Of a stretch of DNA of 64,000 nt, positions 35,101-41,351 are shown in pieces. This DNA comes from Elusimicrobia bacterium CG_4_9_14_3_um_filter_62_55 (GTDB lineage Bacteria > Elusimicrobiota > Elusimicrobia > UBA1565). A model generated the notes under the pieces. That model saw nothing but the letters and a program-made list of their open reading frames with translations. It ran no database searches and was not told where the DNA came from. The position numbers were made by a program, and so were the translations under genes. Each line of letters opens with the position of its first letter. Position 1 is the first letter of the stretch. Location: contig PFUL01000007.1 in the NCBI GenBank assembly GCA_002790095.1, positions 62,001-126,000 of the forward strand, given 5' to 3'.

Positions 35101-35361
35101 TCATCGCGTGATCCGATGGCCGGGATCAAGCCGCTCTCGAATCCACATTTTGATGATTGCCTGTCTGGATACGTTGAGCTTGACGGCCTCTTGATCCAGC
35201 ATGTCGACCATCCAGGATGGGAAGTCGACATTTACTCGTTGAACCACGATCGCCTTCTTCAAGTCCAAGTACGGCGCGATATCCTCGCCACGCTCGAATT
35301 TCCGATCAAACTGGGCCGCAGTAATTCGCTCAGCTCTCTTGCTTTTTGACTTGGGTTTCAT
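35101..35361 (-). CDS. brnA: BrnA-type (CopG/RHH) antitoxin
   Basis: An 86-residue protein matching the BrnA/CopG antitoxin family: DRKFERGEDIAPYLDLKKAIVVQRVNVDFP in successive segments, then WMVDMLDQEAVKLNVSRQAIIKMWIRERL, a ribbon-helix-helix. It would bind and neutralise BrnT and, with it, repress the operon. It overlaps the end of brnT by 32 bp. It is the last recognisable cassette-type gene of the array; no attC can be seen between it and the CaiB/BaiF gene, so the outer boundary is eroded. Confidence 0.9.
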   Translation of the reverse strand: MKPKSKSKRAERITAAQFDRKFERGEDIAPYLDLKKAIVVQRVNVDFPSWMVDMLDQEAVKLNVSRQAIIKMWIRERLDPGHRITR

Positions 35362-35611
35362 AAAGTCGCTCCAATCGACGATCCGCCCTGTGGCAGCTTA
35401 TAAGCCTATTTCGTTCGCCCCTCGTTGTGAACACCACGGCGAAACACTTGTCTTCGAACTTGGCAAGCAGCAGGAATCGGATCTCCCTGTCGGTCTTGGC
35501 TGGTATGATCACATGGGTCACATCCCAAAACCGTTGCGCCCACTCAAGATCGACGCCGTGTCTCTCCCTGTTTTGGAGACTCTTATCGGGGTCAAACTCA
35601 AACTCCGGCAT
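35330..35611 (-). CDS. brnT: BrnT-type ribonuclease toxin
   Basis: A 93-residue protein of the BrnT family. The start FEFDPDKSLQNRERHGVDLEWAQRFW matches the family signature (F-x-D-P-x-K...N..KHGV....A...F.D). The rest, IRFLLLAKFEDKCFAVVFTTRGERNRLISCHRA, matches the beta-sheet and the catalytic Arg/His-like region. BrnT is a RelE-like RNase that arrests growth until bound by BrnA. An almost certain operator, GTATAACTGTTATAC, lies just upstream. Confidence 0.9.
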   Translation of the reverse strand: MPEFEFDPDKSLQNRERHGVDLEWAQRFWDVTHVIIPAKTDREIRFLLLAKFEDKCFAVVFTTRGERNRLISCHRADRRLERLYETQVKKQES

Positions 35612-35619
35612 CTACTGCA

Positions 35620-35634
35620 GTATAACTGTTATAC
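35620..35634. promoter_or_regulatory. Perfect palindrome upstream of brnTA
   Basis: GTATAACTGTTATAC has two 7-bp arms around a single central base and lies 8 bp before the brnT start. Toxin-antitoxin operons of this kind are autorepressed by antitoxin binding to such palindromes. The GTATAAC/GTTATAC arms also resemble integron core sites, but the sequence lacks the spacing of an attC. Confidence 0.65.
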
Positions 35635-35680
35635 CTTGAAATATCCAGGGCCGGAGAAAGCGGCCCCCGGGCCTCCTGAC

Positions 35681-35712
35681 GAGAAGAGGGTGTCAGGCCG
35701 TCACTTAGTCAC
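35681..35712 (+). repeat. Dispersed repeat copy 'a'
   Basis: The segment reads AGGGTGTCAGGCCGTCACTT (35687-35706) and continues with AGTCACTTTTGC. It is inverted relative to copy b at 36482-36510. It stands about 170 bp beyond the end of the methyltransferase gene, on the side where that cassette should end in an attC, and none is seen. One base (G for A) differs from copy c. Confidence 0.75.
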
Positions 35713-35806
35713 TTTTGCTTCGACGACCTCCCGAAGGTGACACAGCAACGCCTTGGCGCCGTTTGCGATCTTCGGCATTGCACCTGACCGGGCATCCGTC
35801 TTGATC

Positions 35807-35868
35807 GTCGCGCAGTGGGTACTAAAGTAGCCACCGGTCAACAACCGGAGGGCGTCGGCCCTTTCTTA
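35807..35868 (+). repeat. Hairpin repeat R1
   Basis: A ~62-bp sequence nearly identical to R2 at 41876-41936. It contains GCAGTGGGTACTAAAGTAGC followed by two small stems: CCGGT-CAACA-ACCGG and AGGGC-GTCG-GCCCT. The layout recalls REP/RAYT-type repeats. It lies just downstream of the methyltransferase gene. Confidence 0.75.
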
Positions 35869-35876
35869 TCGGAACG

Positions 35877-36476
35877 CTAACGCTTTGCAGTCCTTCCTTT
35901 TTTCGCGAGAAAAACAAAATAGGACTTCTCGCTCAAGACGGATGCCTTCTCGACGCGGAAGTCCAGCCCCTGAAGCAAAGAGCGCAGCCGCTGGGGGGAC
36001 TGCTGCCTCCGGAATCCAAGACAGAACAAGCGACCGCCCTTCCTCAGCAGACGATGACATGCCGACCAAAATGCCGGAGCCTCGTTGGATTCCATCGATG
36101 TTGAGCCCAAGACGGAAATCAAATCGAAGCCCCGCGCCGGAGCAGGGGCGGAAACGACATCCCGGCAGAGTACTTTCGCAGGATTCGGATGGAGTTCGCG
36201 CCTTTGGCGATATGCAAAAACGCCGGCGACCTTTCGGTCGCGATCGATACTCGTCAAAGTCCCCCGGCCTTCCAGCCAGTAACCAAGAAAGTCGTCCCAT
36301 TCTCCGACCCCAATCCCCACATTGCAGGCGCGCATCTCCTTTCTCGGCTTCAGCCACTTCATCAGCAGGCTGCGACTCGCGAGCTCGGCAGACAAGCTTT
36401 CCGGGGACAGGTTCCATCGCTGCGCCTCTGGGGAGCCTCGGTCCAAATAGAACTTCAAGAGCTGTCTGTCGTTCAT
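35877..36476 (-). CDS. SAM-dependent methyltransferase-like cassette gene
   Basis: A 199-residue class I methyltransferase. The SAM-binding motif I is CNVGIGVGEWDDFLGYWL, followed at the right distance by the acidic end of strand 2 (LTSIDRD) and, later, FDLISVLGS and the post-motif segment HRLLRKGGRLFCLGF. The early W-x-L-S-P-E-S-L-S-A-E-L segment recalls NodS-like enzymes. The substrate is unknown. The gene is bracketed by the inverted repeat copies a and b and probably represents an integron cassette that lost its attC. The alternative overlapping frame from 36489 is a shadow. Confidence 0.8.
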   Translation of the reverse strand: MNDRQLLKFYLDRGSPEAQRWNLSPESLSAELASRSLLMKWLKPRKEMRACNVGIGVGEWDDFLGYWLEGRGTLTSIDRDRKVAGVFAYRQRRELHPNPAKVLCRDVVSAPAPARGFDLISVLGSTSMESNEAPAFWSACHRLLRKGGRLFCLGFRRQQSPQRLRSLLQGLDFRVEKASVLSEKSYFVFLAKKGRTAKR

Positions 36477-36481
36477 TCAAA

Positions 36482-36540
36482 AGTGACAAAGTGACGGTCT
36501 GACACCCTATTTTGACACCCTATTTGACACCCTATTAGGC
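36482..36540 (-). repeat. Dispersed repeat copy 'b' with triple TGACACCCTATT tandem and attC half-site
   Basis: The plus strand reads AAAGTGACGGTCTGACACCC (36488-36507), the complement of copies a and c. The end unit TGACACCCTATT occurs three times in a row (36500-36536). Directly at its end is ATTAGGC (36534-36540), which matches an attC R'' core (GTTRRRY) at the 3' side of mazF. The rest of that attC is missing, so the repeat appears to have replaced or interrupted it. Confidence 0.7.
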
Positions 36541-36543
36541 ATC

Positions 36544-36888
36544 TCAACTCAGCAAGACTTCAAGCTTTCCCAGGACTTCGGAAGTCACGGAATCAGGCAG
36601 CTTGCAAAAAAATTGAGCGCCCCGAGACTGCCAGTCGAAACTCTTAACCTGATCCGAAAGAACGACGCCCTCAGCTTTGAACCCTTTGGGAATCAAGACC
36701 TCGAATGGATAGCCCTTGACCTGACTGGTAATCGGGCAAAAAATTGCCAATCCGACCTTTCGATTGTAGGCCTCGGGGGACAAGGTCAGAGCTGGCCGTT
36801 TACCGGCCTGCTCATGGCCGGCCTGGGGCGAGAAGGAAAGCCAAACCACGTCCCCGCGTTTTGGGCAGTAGGGTGGAGGCACTACCAA
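36544..36888 (-). CDS. mazF: MazF-type endoribonuclease toxin
   Basis: A 114-residue PemK/MazF toxin. Family segments are KRGDVVWLSFSPQAGHEQAGKRPALTLSPEAYN, LAIFCPITSQVKGYPFEVLIP and GVVLSDQVKSFDWQSRGAQFF in order. The conserved Arg in KRPAL and the Thr/Ser in PITSQ form the RNase site. It overlaps the end of mazE by 7 bp and is translated from the same message. It is one of three toxin-antitoxin modules in the array. Confidence 0.95.
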   Translation of the reverse strand: MVVPPPYCPKRGDVVWLSFSPQAGHEQAGKRPALTLSPEAYNRKVGLAIFCPITSQVKGYPFEVLIPKGFKAEGVVLSDQVKSFDWQSRGAQFFCKLPDSVTSEVLGKLEVLLS

Positions 36889-37124
36889 ACTTCCTTGCCT
36901 TGGCTGCCACCCAACAACTGTTCGTTGTGTCGATTCCGCGACGTAACGCCTTTGAGCAATCGGGACAGAGAAAGCTTGCTCTTACGCTTCGGCTTCACGA
37001 CCAACTCACCTTCGACCACCTGAAGATCGACGACCGAACCTTGATGCAGGTGAACGTCCTTTGCGACCGCGTGGGGAATGCGCAAAGCCAAGCTGTTGCC
37101 CCATTTTTGGACTGTGGCGTTCAT
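36882..37124 (-). CDS. mazE: MazE-type (AbrB/SpoVT) antitoxin
   Basis: An 80-residue antitoxin with the swapped-hairpin AbrB fold: ATVQKWGNSLALRIPHAVAKDVHLHQGSVVDLQVVEGELVVKPK across successive segments. The Lys-rich C-terminal tail is the toxin-binding part. I start it at ATG 37124, 4 nt after GGAGGT; the in-frame GTG at 37130 lies within that site. It is preceded by its own promoter inside the cassette, so it does not depend on an integron promoter. Confidence 0.93.
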   Translation of the reverse strand: MNATVQKWGNSLALRIPHAVAKDVHLHQGSVVDLQVVEGELVVKPKRKSKLSLSRLLKGVTSRNRHNEQLLGGSQGKEVW

Positions 37125-37151
37125 CAACACCTCCAGAACGTATCCACAATG

Positions 37152-37179
37152 AGTATACGGCTATTCCGGGGATTGTCAA
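37152..37179 (-). promoter_or_regulatory. Promoter of the mazEF cassette
   Basis: On the minus strand TTGACA (37174-37179) and TATACT (37152-37157) are spaced by 16 bp. A GTATAC palindrome overlaps the -10 box and a related GGATAC lies just downstream, a possible MazE site. The start codon is 27 nt further with a good Shine-Dalgarno sequence. Confidence 0.75.
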
Positions 37180-37183
37180 GTGC

Positions 37184-37261
37184 GCATAACGCCGGGATGC
37201 CCTGCTTGCGCAAACGGGTTCCGTGAAAAACGCGCGCGGCAGGTCCATCCACAAGTTAGGC
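37184..37261 (-). other. attC recombination site (cassette with the 122-aa membrane protein)
   Basis: The 78-bp site is bounded by GCATAAC (37184-37190) and GTTAGGC (37255-37261). The interior pairs imperfectly (GGATG and CCTGC on the left match the folded right arm with extra bases), as in integron attC hairpins. It lies directly at the 3' end of the gene at 37266-37634. Confidence 0.85.
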
Positions 37262-37265
37262 GGGC

Positions 37266-37634
37266 TCATTTAATCACACCTATGCACAACCCAACGCCAA
37301 ACACGAACAAGAATATTCCACCGCTCCTCGCACAAGCTCGCCAACCAGGCGTTTCATAACTCTGAGGGAGAAACATTCCCGAAAGGGCAGGACTATCCTT
37401 GCGACTGGATGCAAAAAATTTCTCATTCCACTTCGTTATCTCCGAAGGGAAAATCAGAGCGAACAAGCCGTTGGCAATCAACGCAATGCCGAGGACGCCC
37501 CTATACCACCCGTACGAAGAAAGGTCGCCCTTAGTTGCCATGTCGTGAAGAAGGAGCGCCGCGATGCAGAGGATAAGACCCGCATGAAGCGCCAGGCCAA
37601 GGTGCTTGGGAGGCATTTCTCCGTTCACATTCAT
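37266..37634 (-). CDS. Cassette gene: small membrane protein of unknown function
   Basis: A 122-residue protein with three or four hydrophobic segments: HLGLALHAGLILCIAALLL, YRGVLGIALIANGLFALIF and GGIFLFVFGVGLCIGVI. No family recognised. It lies between two attC sites, starting inside the R' side of one (37631-37711) and ending 4 bp before the other (37184-37261), so it is a single-gene cassette. ATG 37634 and the internal ATG at residue 7 are both possible starts. Confidence 0.7.
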   Translation of the reverse strand: MNVNGEMPPKHLGLALHAGLILCIAALLLHDMATKGDLSSYGWYRGVLGIALIANGLFALIFPSEITKWNEKFFASSRKDSPALSGMFLPQSYETPGWRACARSGGIFLFVFGVGLCIGVIK

Positions 37635-37711
37635 CGCTCCGCCTCAGCCGACCGTGGCCCGGACATGGCTATTCACACGGCCAGGGCTGCGGTTCGCGGG
37701 CCAAGTTAGGC
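37631..37711 (-). other. attC recombination site with degenerate R' core
   Basis: GTTAGGC at 37705-37711 is an intact core. The opposite core reads TCATCGCTCCGC where the attC at 40451 has GCATAACGCTCCGC, so it seems to have lost two A residues. The intact core contains the TAA stop of the gene at 37706-37933. Length is 81 bp, like the others. Confidence 0.7.
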
Positions 37712-37933
37712 TTCCTCTCGAAAATCCTGGTCGTCATCTGTGAACTGAATTATCGCCCCCATAGAACCTTCGACAAGATTATTCATCTCCGGCTGAAGAT
37801 GCCAATGACCCGATGGATCCTTCTTTCCAATTACGCGCCGGCAAATTTCGGCCAGGTGTTCTAAACCGCCCTCGTCTCCCAATATGAGGACCTCGCCGGC
37901 TTCAATCGTGAATTTCAATCTGGTCCGTTCCAT
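37706..37933 (-). CDS. Cassette gene: 75-residue acidic protein, possibly immunity-like
   Basis: A small acidic protein. The segment EVLILGDEGGLEHLAEICRRVIG followed by HWHLQPEMNNL recalls small immunity-type proteins (the Imm32 group), but the resemblance is weak and from memory only. Its TAA stop is part of the attC core, a common cassette economy. The start ATG 37933 follows GGAGGACCCG. No toxin partner is nearby. Confidence 0.6.
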   Translation of the reverse strand: MERTRLKFTIEAGEVLILGDEGGLEHLAEICRRVIGKKDPSGHWHLQPEMNNLVEGSMGAIIQFTDDDQDFREEA

Positions 37934-38005
37934 CGGGTCCTCCGACCGTCATAAGTTCGTCCGCCAAACGGCTTCCGAAATTTGTACGCCAAGAGAGGGG
38001 GCGAG

Positions 38006-38030
38006 AGGGTGTCAGACCGTCACTTCTGAA
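38006..38030 (+). repeat. Dispersed repeat copy 'c'
   Basis: AGGGTGTCAGACCGTCACTT followed by CTGAA, the same strand as copy a. It is 45 bp downstream of the stop of the 410-residue gene. GTTAGCT (38063-38069) next to that stop looks like a surviving attC half-site, so here too the repeat occupies the place of an attC. Confidence 0.7.
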
Positions 38031-38074
38031 CTCCCAACGACCGCAGTCGCCAGCAGCCGTCAGTTAGCTGGCTC

Positions 38075-39307
38075 CTATCGTTCGCCATTTGCGTATGCCT
38101 CCAAATGCTTGACCGCTTCGCTTGCAGCCTCAGTCAGAGCGCCGATTTGTTCCGTCTTGCTGGTAGCAACCATCAGAGTCAAATTCAAACCTATCAGATC
38201 CTTCCTGAATACAAGGTTCTGTGGCACGCGAACCGCTGACGACAAAGCCACGCCGCATAGGAGATCAAATCCAAGTCCTTGCTTTGGGTCCCAGCCCGCG
38301 CTGAGAGCAGGATTCACGTCAAACCGCCAAAGGAAATTTCCGCCGCGGATCGGTTGCTTCAAGTAACCGACGGCATCATCCATGGCGGGGTCTCTACGAC
38401 CGGAAGATTCAAGATTCGCTCGGAATTTTAACAGGGAAGCGCGGACTGCATTATCCAAAGGCTTCGAATAAATCGGATGCCTGTTCTTATTCGCGGTAAT
38501 CCATTTTTTCCAAGTGTCGCCTCGAGCAGGATGATTTTGCCGGGTTAGGACTTCAAGCGTTCGAGCACAAACATCCCCAAAGGTGCGCGTTGCCACGCAC
38601 TCCCCGAGCCCTGGGAGCAATGGCGTAAGCGAACTCTCGTCCACTAGGAGAGCAAACGGAGGCTGGCTCCCCGCGAGCCATGCCAGCCCGTCCGCAATCC
38701 GATCCGCAGAATCTGTCTTGCTCTCAATCTTAGATTTCAGCCAAGGCACGGCCGACGCGTCACCAAGGCCAAGCAAGCCAAGTCCATACTCTGTCTTTAG
38801 GAGCTCGCCCTCCCGAGGCGTGTTTTCGAACCGGCGCTTGACGAGTGGACCTGCCGTAGCGACTTGATTGGCGACAAGAGCATGAAGAATTGGTCCAATC
38901 GATTCGATATCGGAACGCGCCGCCAAGGTTTTTTCCAGGAGGGGACCGGCGCTTGGACTCTGAATGTTTGATAGAGCGCCAAGTAAATATCTGTTGCCTG
39001 GCTCTGCGTGTATTCGCTTTTCAAAAACCGGCAGAGTGGCTTCGCGCAGGGTCTGAGCTATCGTACCCATGACGCAGTACCCAGATGTTGCGGCAAGAAT
39101 CTCAAGTAGCTCCTTCGAATGGCCACTCCTTGCAAGGACCGCAGCCGCCTGATTGCTCGCATCACTCGACACATCATCGCATCTAGTCTCGCGTACAATT
39201 TGCAGCAGTATCTGAGAGTCCTGCGGACTTTGTGCAGCGAACAGCGGGGAAACCAAGAAGCTCGCCGAAAGAAGGAGTATCTGTCGTCGTCTCACGATAC
39301 CTGTCAT
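38075..39307 (-). CDS. Secreted helical-repeat (HEAT-like) protein in the cassette array
   Basis: A 410-residue protein with signal peptide ILLLSASFLVSPLFAA. The first ~250 residues form irregular helical repeats reminiscent of HEAT/ARM (e.g. SNQAAAVLARSGHSKELLEI, GNRYLLGALSNIQSPSAGPL, YGLGLLGLGDASAVPWLK). The C-terminal 150 residues are unassigned. No enzyme motif. At 1.2 kb it is large for a cassette gene. It follows two lipoprotein genes without an attC between them, so the three may be one composite cassette or attC sites have been lost. Confidence 0.65.
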   Translation of the reverse strand: MTGIVRRRQILLLSASFLVSPLFAAQSPQDSQILLQIVRETRCDDVSSDASNQAAAVLARSGHSKELLEILAATSGYCVMGTIAQTLREATLPVFEKRIHAEPGNRYLLGALSNIQSPSAGPLLEKTLAARSDIESIGPILHALVANQVATAGPLVKRRFENTPREGELLKTEYGLGLLGLGDASAVPWLKSKIESKTDSADRIADGLAWLAGSQPPFALLVDESSLTPLLPGLGECVATRTFGDVCARTLEVLTRQNHPARGDTWKKWITANKNRHPIYSKPLDNAVRASLLKFRANLESSGRRDPAMDDAVGYLKQPIRGGNFLWRFDVNPALSAGWDPKQGLGFDLLCGVALSSAVRVPQNLVFRKDLIGLNLTLMVATSKTEQIGALTEAASEAVKHLEAYANGER

Positions 39308-39370
39308 GTTGTCCGGCTTGCCCGTAGATGCTGTGCCGCTTTTAGACCCGGAAAGTTGACATGAGCTTCG

Positions 39371-39637
39371 TTAATCAATTCGTTTCCACACCTGACCATC
39401 GTGCTTGTACTTTCGATTCTCTTTAATCCCCTGCAAATCAATGAACTTCGACTTGTCGCGAACTTTCACCCCTGCTGTTTTCTCGTCCACGTTGAGCCAC
39501 AATATTTCAACGGAGTATTTTCCACCCTCCGAAAGCTGACTTTTCAGCTGTCGCTTTAGAGATAGCGACGCGCAGCCGAAAGAAAGCGCGGCAAATAACA
39601 CGAGAAAAATTGAATTCCTAAAGGCCATGCGTCTCAT
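39371..39637 (-). CDS. Cassette gene: small lipoprotein
   Basis: An 88-residue protein with a lipoprotein signal (lipobox LSFGC, Cys22) and a basic mature N-terminus (SLKRQLKSQLSEGGKY). The C-terminal part reads VEILWLNVDEKTAGVKVRDK and is unassigned. I start it at ATG 39637, which overlaps the preceding YceK-like stop as ATGA, so the pair is coupled. No attC follows before the 410-residue gene. Confidence 0.65.
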   Translation of the reverse strand: MRRMAFRNSIFLVLFAALSFGCASLSLKRQLKSQLSEGGKYSVEILWLNVDEKTAGVKVRDKSKFIDLQGIKENRKYKHDGQVWKRID

Positions 39638-39903
39638 TTTACCGAACAATAACGTCGCTCTGGGTCATGGTCCACGACGAAATCAACTGGGAGTAAGACT
39701 GTATCGGCGACCGCTGATAAAACGAGATCCGGGACAAAAGATGCCCTTAATACTATCGAGTCCTTGCCCCAAAACGACATCCCCCGATGGGCACAGCGCG
39801 CTCCACTGTACGGCTTGCCCCATCCTCCCTGGCTCTTTGTTGCAGCAGTATGACACCCGGCTTGCAACAAGCTTAGCAATGAAATTATTGCGGCACTTCG
39901 CAT
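39634..39903 (-). CDS. YceK/YidQ-like small lipoprotein
   Basis: An 89-residue protein with a lipoprotein signal (lipobox LQAGC, Cys17). The mature part PYSGARCAHRG...VLSAVADTVLLPVDF matches the YceK/YidQ pattern: a tyrosine-containing 'Y-x-G-x-R' start, a short loop and the 'D-T-L-x-L-P-x-D' end. Function of that family is unknown. I start it at ATG 39903 rather than GTG 39918, since the latter would begin in the attC core. It is the first gene after the attC at 39917-39992. Confidence 0.7.
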   Translation of the reverse strand: MRSAAIISLLSLLQAGCHTAATKSQGGWGKPYSGARCAHRGMSFWGKDSIVLRASFVPDLVLSAVADTVLLPVDFVVDHDPERRYCSVK

Positions 39904-39916
39904 GTTTAATACACCC

Positions 39917-39992
39917 ACCTAACGCAGGGCTGGCCCGCGTGCGCTATTAGTTGTCATGAAAATGCGCGTGGCAGGTCCAGCCATTGTTATGC
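39917..39992 (-). other. attC recombination site
   Basis: The 76-bp site runs from ACCTAAC (39917-39923) to GTTATGC (39986-39992). Inside, GGCTGG and CCCGCG on the left pair with the right arm when folded, with unpaired extra bases. The right core carries the TAA stop of the 155-residue lipoprotein. Confidence 0.85.
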
Positions 39993-40454
39993 ACTGCAGC
40001 CGCATGATCCTTCGACTTCAATGACTGAACGAACTCCACTCTCGGTAACCCGCATCGAACCCTTGGTGATGTAGCCGCCTGGATTTCGCGACGTTATGAA
40101 AAGTTGCGTTGAAACGACATAGCCGCTTTTGAAGAAAGCGCACTGCTCAAGGACCCCCGAGTCTCCGGGACTCATGAATGTGCAGCTTTTCTTCTGTGGC
40201 AACTCAACTACTGATCCATCCAAATTCATCCAGGCGATACGGAGGCCCGGCGCGGGAGCAAACGAGCTAATAAGCAATGTGCCCTCAGGACCGCCGCCGT
40301 CCCACCTGCTGAGCTTACAACTGCACCACGCCGCCGCCCTCGGAATGATATCCAGTCTGCCAATGATGACAGCTGGTTTTGCGTCCGCCGGGGGGCGGCA
40401 ACTTGCCGTAAGGATGAATAGCAGTCCGAGCTTAAAAAGAATTCGCATGTGCAT
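39987..40454 (-). CDS. Cassette gene: lipoprotein of unknown function
   Basis: A 155-residue protein with a lipoprotein signal (lipobox LTASC, Cys19). The mature part is rich in beta-strand-like segments (GTLLISSFAPAPGLRIAWMN, VVSTQLFITSRNPGGYIT) and has several cysteines, including a terminal GSCGCSA. No family recognised. Its first ATG is contributed by the attC core GTTATGC of the preceding site, with an alternative ATG six bases later, and its stop lies in the following attC core. Confidence 0.7.
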   Translation of the reverse strand: MHMRILFKLGLLFILTASCRPPADAKPAVIIGRLDIIPRAAAWCSCKLSRWDGGGPEGTLLISSFAPAPGLRIAWMNLDGSVVELPQKKSCTFMSPGDSGVLEQCAFFKSGYVVSTQLFITSRNPGGYITKGSMRVTESGVRSVIEVEGSCGCSA

Positions 40455-40529
40455 AACGCTCCGCTGTACCCCGCGCGCTACAGGAACTCCTCAAAGAAAG
40501 CGCGCGTCAACACAAGCGCATGGTTATGT
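40451..40529 (-). other. attC recombination site (higBA cassette)
   Basis: The 79-bp site runs from GCATAAC (40451-40457) to GTTATGT (40523-40529). The interior contains matching GCGCGC arms. It lies 27 bp downstream of the higA stop. Confidence 0.85.
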
Positions 40530-40556
40530 GCCGACGTTGGTGCTCCGAGAAGTTAT

Positions 40557-40850
40557 TCACCGGAGCTGGATCACAAGATTGCGGTGAAGCGCGGCGGCAA
40601 TTTTCGACAAAGTTGCGAGCGTCAGATTCTGATCGGCTCGCTCGATGCGCGAAATCACCGACTGCGTCGTGCCAATCGCTTTCGCGAGCTGATTTTGCGT
40701 CATGTTCGCACGATCCCGCGCCTTAGCGATATCGATGGCCATTCGCACCTCAATATCAGCCTTTGCATAGGCGGCCTTCCACGCGGCGCTCTTCTCCGCC
40801 TTAGCAAACACCTCATCCAGAGACACACTACCGCTGACGCGCTTCTTCAT
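40557..40850 (-). CDS. higA: HigA-type XRE-family antitoxin
   Basis: A 97-residue protein with a Cro/C1-type helix-turn-helix at about residues 40-90 (ARDRANMTQNQLAKAIGTTQSVISRIER). The N-terminal ~35 residues (SLDEVFAKAEKSAAWKAAYA) are typical of antitoxins paired with Gp49/HigB-like toxins. The start is ATG 40850, after GGGAGGA and overlapping the higB stop as ATGA; the longer frame from 40880 is less likely. It would bind the promoter palindrome at 41212-41235. Confidence 0.92.
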   Translation of the reverse strand: MKKRVSGSVSLDEVFAKAEKSAAWKAAYAKADIEVRMAIDIAKARDRANMTQNQLAKAIGTTQSVISRIERADQNLTLATLSKIAAALHRNLVIQLR

Positions 40851-41203
40851 AAATCCTCCCAACACTCTCGACTTATCCAATCGGCCATCGACTTGCGAGA
40901 TTTTTCAATTTCCGTCACCGGAACCGCCCGAGACTTTTTCAAAAAGGCATTGGTTATGACGATGATATCCTCCCAAAACGAATACAGAAAGCGGTGCTGG
41001 TGATGTTGGATTATGATCCGAAGCTCCCAAACCCCGTCTCGAAGATGCTTCCCATAATCCTGGGGGATATTCGGCCCCAATTCCGCCAACGCTACAAACC
41101 ATCGCTTGGCCTTGGCTTGGTGGCCTTCTTCCATTTCGCGCGCATAGTCGCAGGCCTGACAACGCCCCCGGCTTGTGCGGTAGAAGGCTATTTTGTAATT
41201 CAA
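40847..41203 (-). CDS. higB: HigB/Gp49-like RelE-superfamily toxin
   Basis: A 118-residue toxin of the phage-derived Gp49/HigB group. The start YKIAFYRTSRGRCQACDY, then LAELGPNIPQDYGKHLRDGVWELRI and HRFLYSFWEDIIVITNAFLKKSRAVP, match the fold and the K-K-x-x-x-x-P end. It is an mRNA interferase neutralised by HigA. Start is TTG 41203, nine bases after the -10 box, so the leader is absent or only a few bases. Gene order toxin-antitoxin is usual for HigBA. Confidence 0.92.
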   Translation of the reverse strand: MNYKIAFYRTSRGRCQACDYAREMEEGHQAKAKRWFVALAELGPNIPQDYGKHLRDGVWELRIIIQHHQHRFLYSFWEDIIVITNAFLKKSRAVPVTEIEKSRKSMADWISRECWEDL

Positions 41204-41211
41204 CCTGCTAT

Positions 41212-41240
41212 GAGTATAGCAGATACGCTATACTCGTCAA
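41212..41240 (-). promoter_or_regulatory. Promoter with perfect operator palindrome of higBA
   Basis: On the minus strand TTGACG (41235-41240) and TATACT (41213-41218) are 16 bp apart. GAGTATAGC-N6-GCTATACTC (41212-41235) is a perfect 9-bp inverted repeat covering the spacer and the -10 box. This is what an antitoxin-repressed promoter is expected to look like. Confidence 0.8.
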
Positions 41241-41275
41241 GCCCAGAAGCGGATTGTCGTGTCGTTCCTGAAGGC

Positions 41276-41351
41276 GCATAACGCATGGGTCAGCCGCCGC
41301 GGCTATAAGGCCTTTCCTTTAGGCCGCAGTCGGCTGTACCCAATGTTAGCG
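41276..41351 (-). other. attC recombination site (nuclease-like cassette)
   Basis: The 76-bp site runs from GCATAAC (41276-41282) to GTTAGCG (41345-41351). The interior GCCGCCGCGGCTAT and GGCCGCAGTCGGCTGT form the imperfect stem. The right core holds the TAA stop of the gene at 41346-41858. Confidence 0.85.

Noticed and set aside
35620-35634. GTATAACTGTTATAC as an integron core pair
   Set aside because: The arms are one base apart, not 60-80 bp; it fits an antitoxin operator better.
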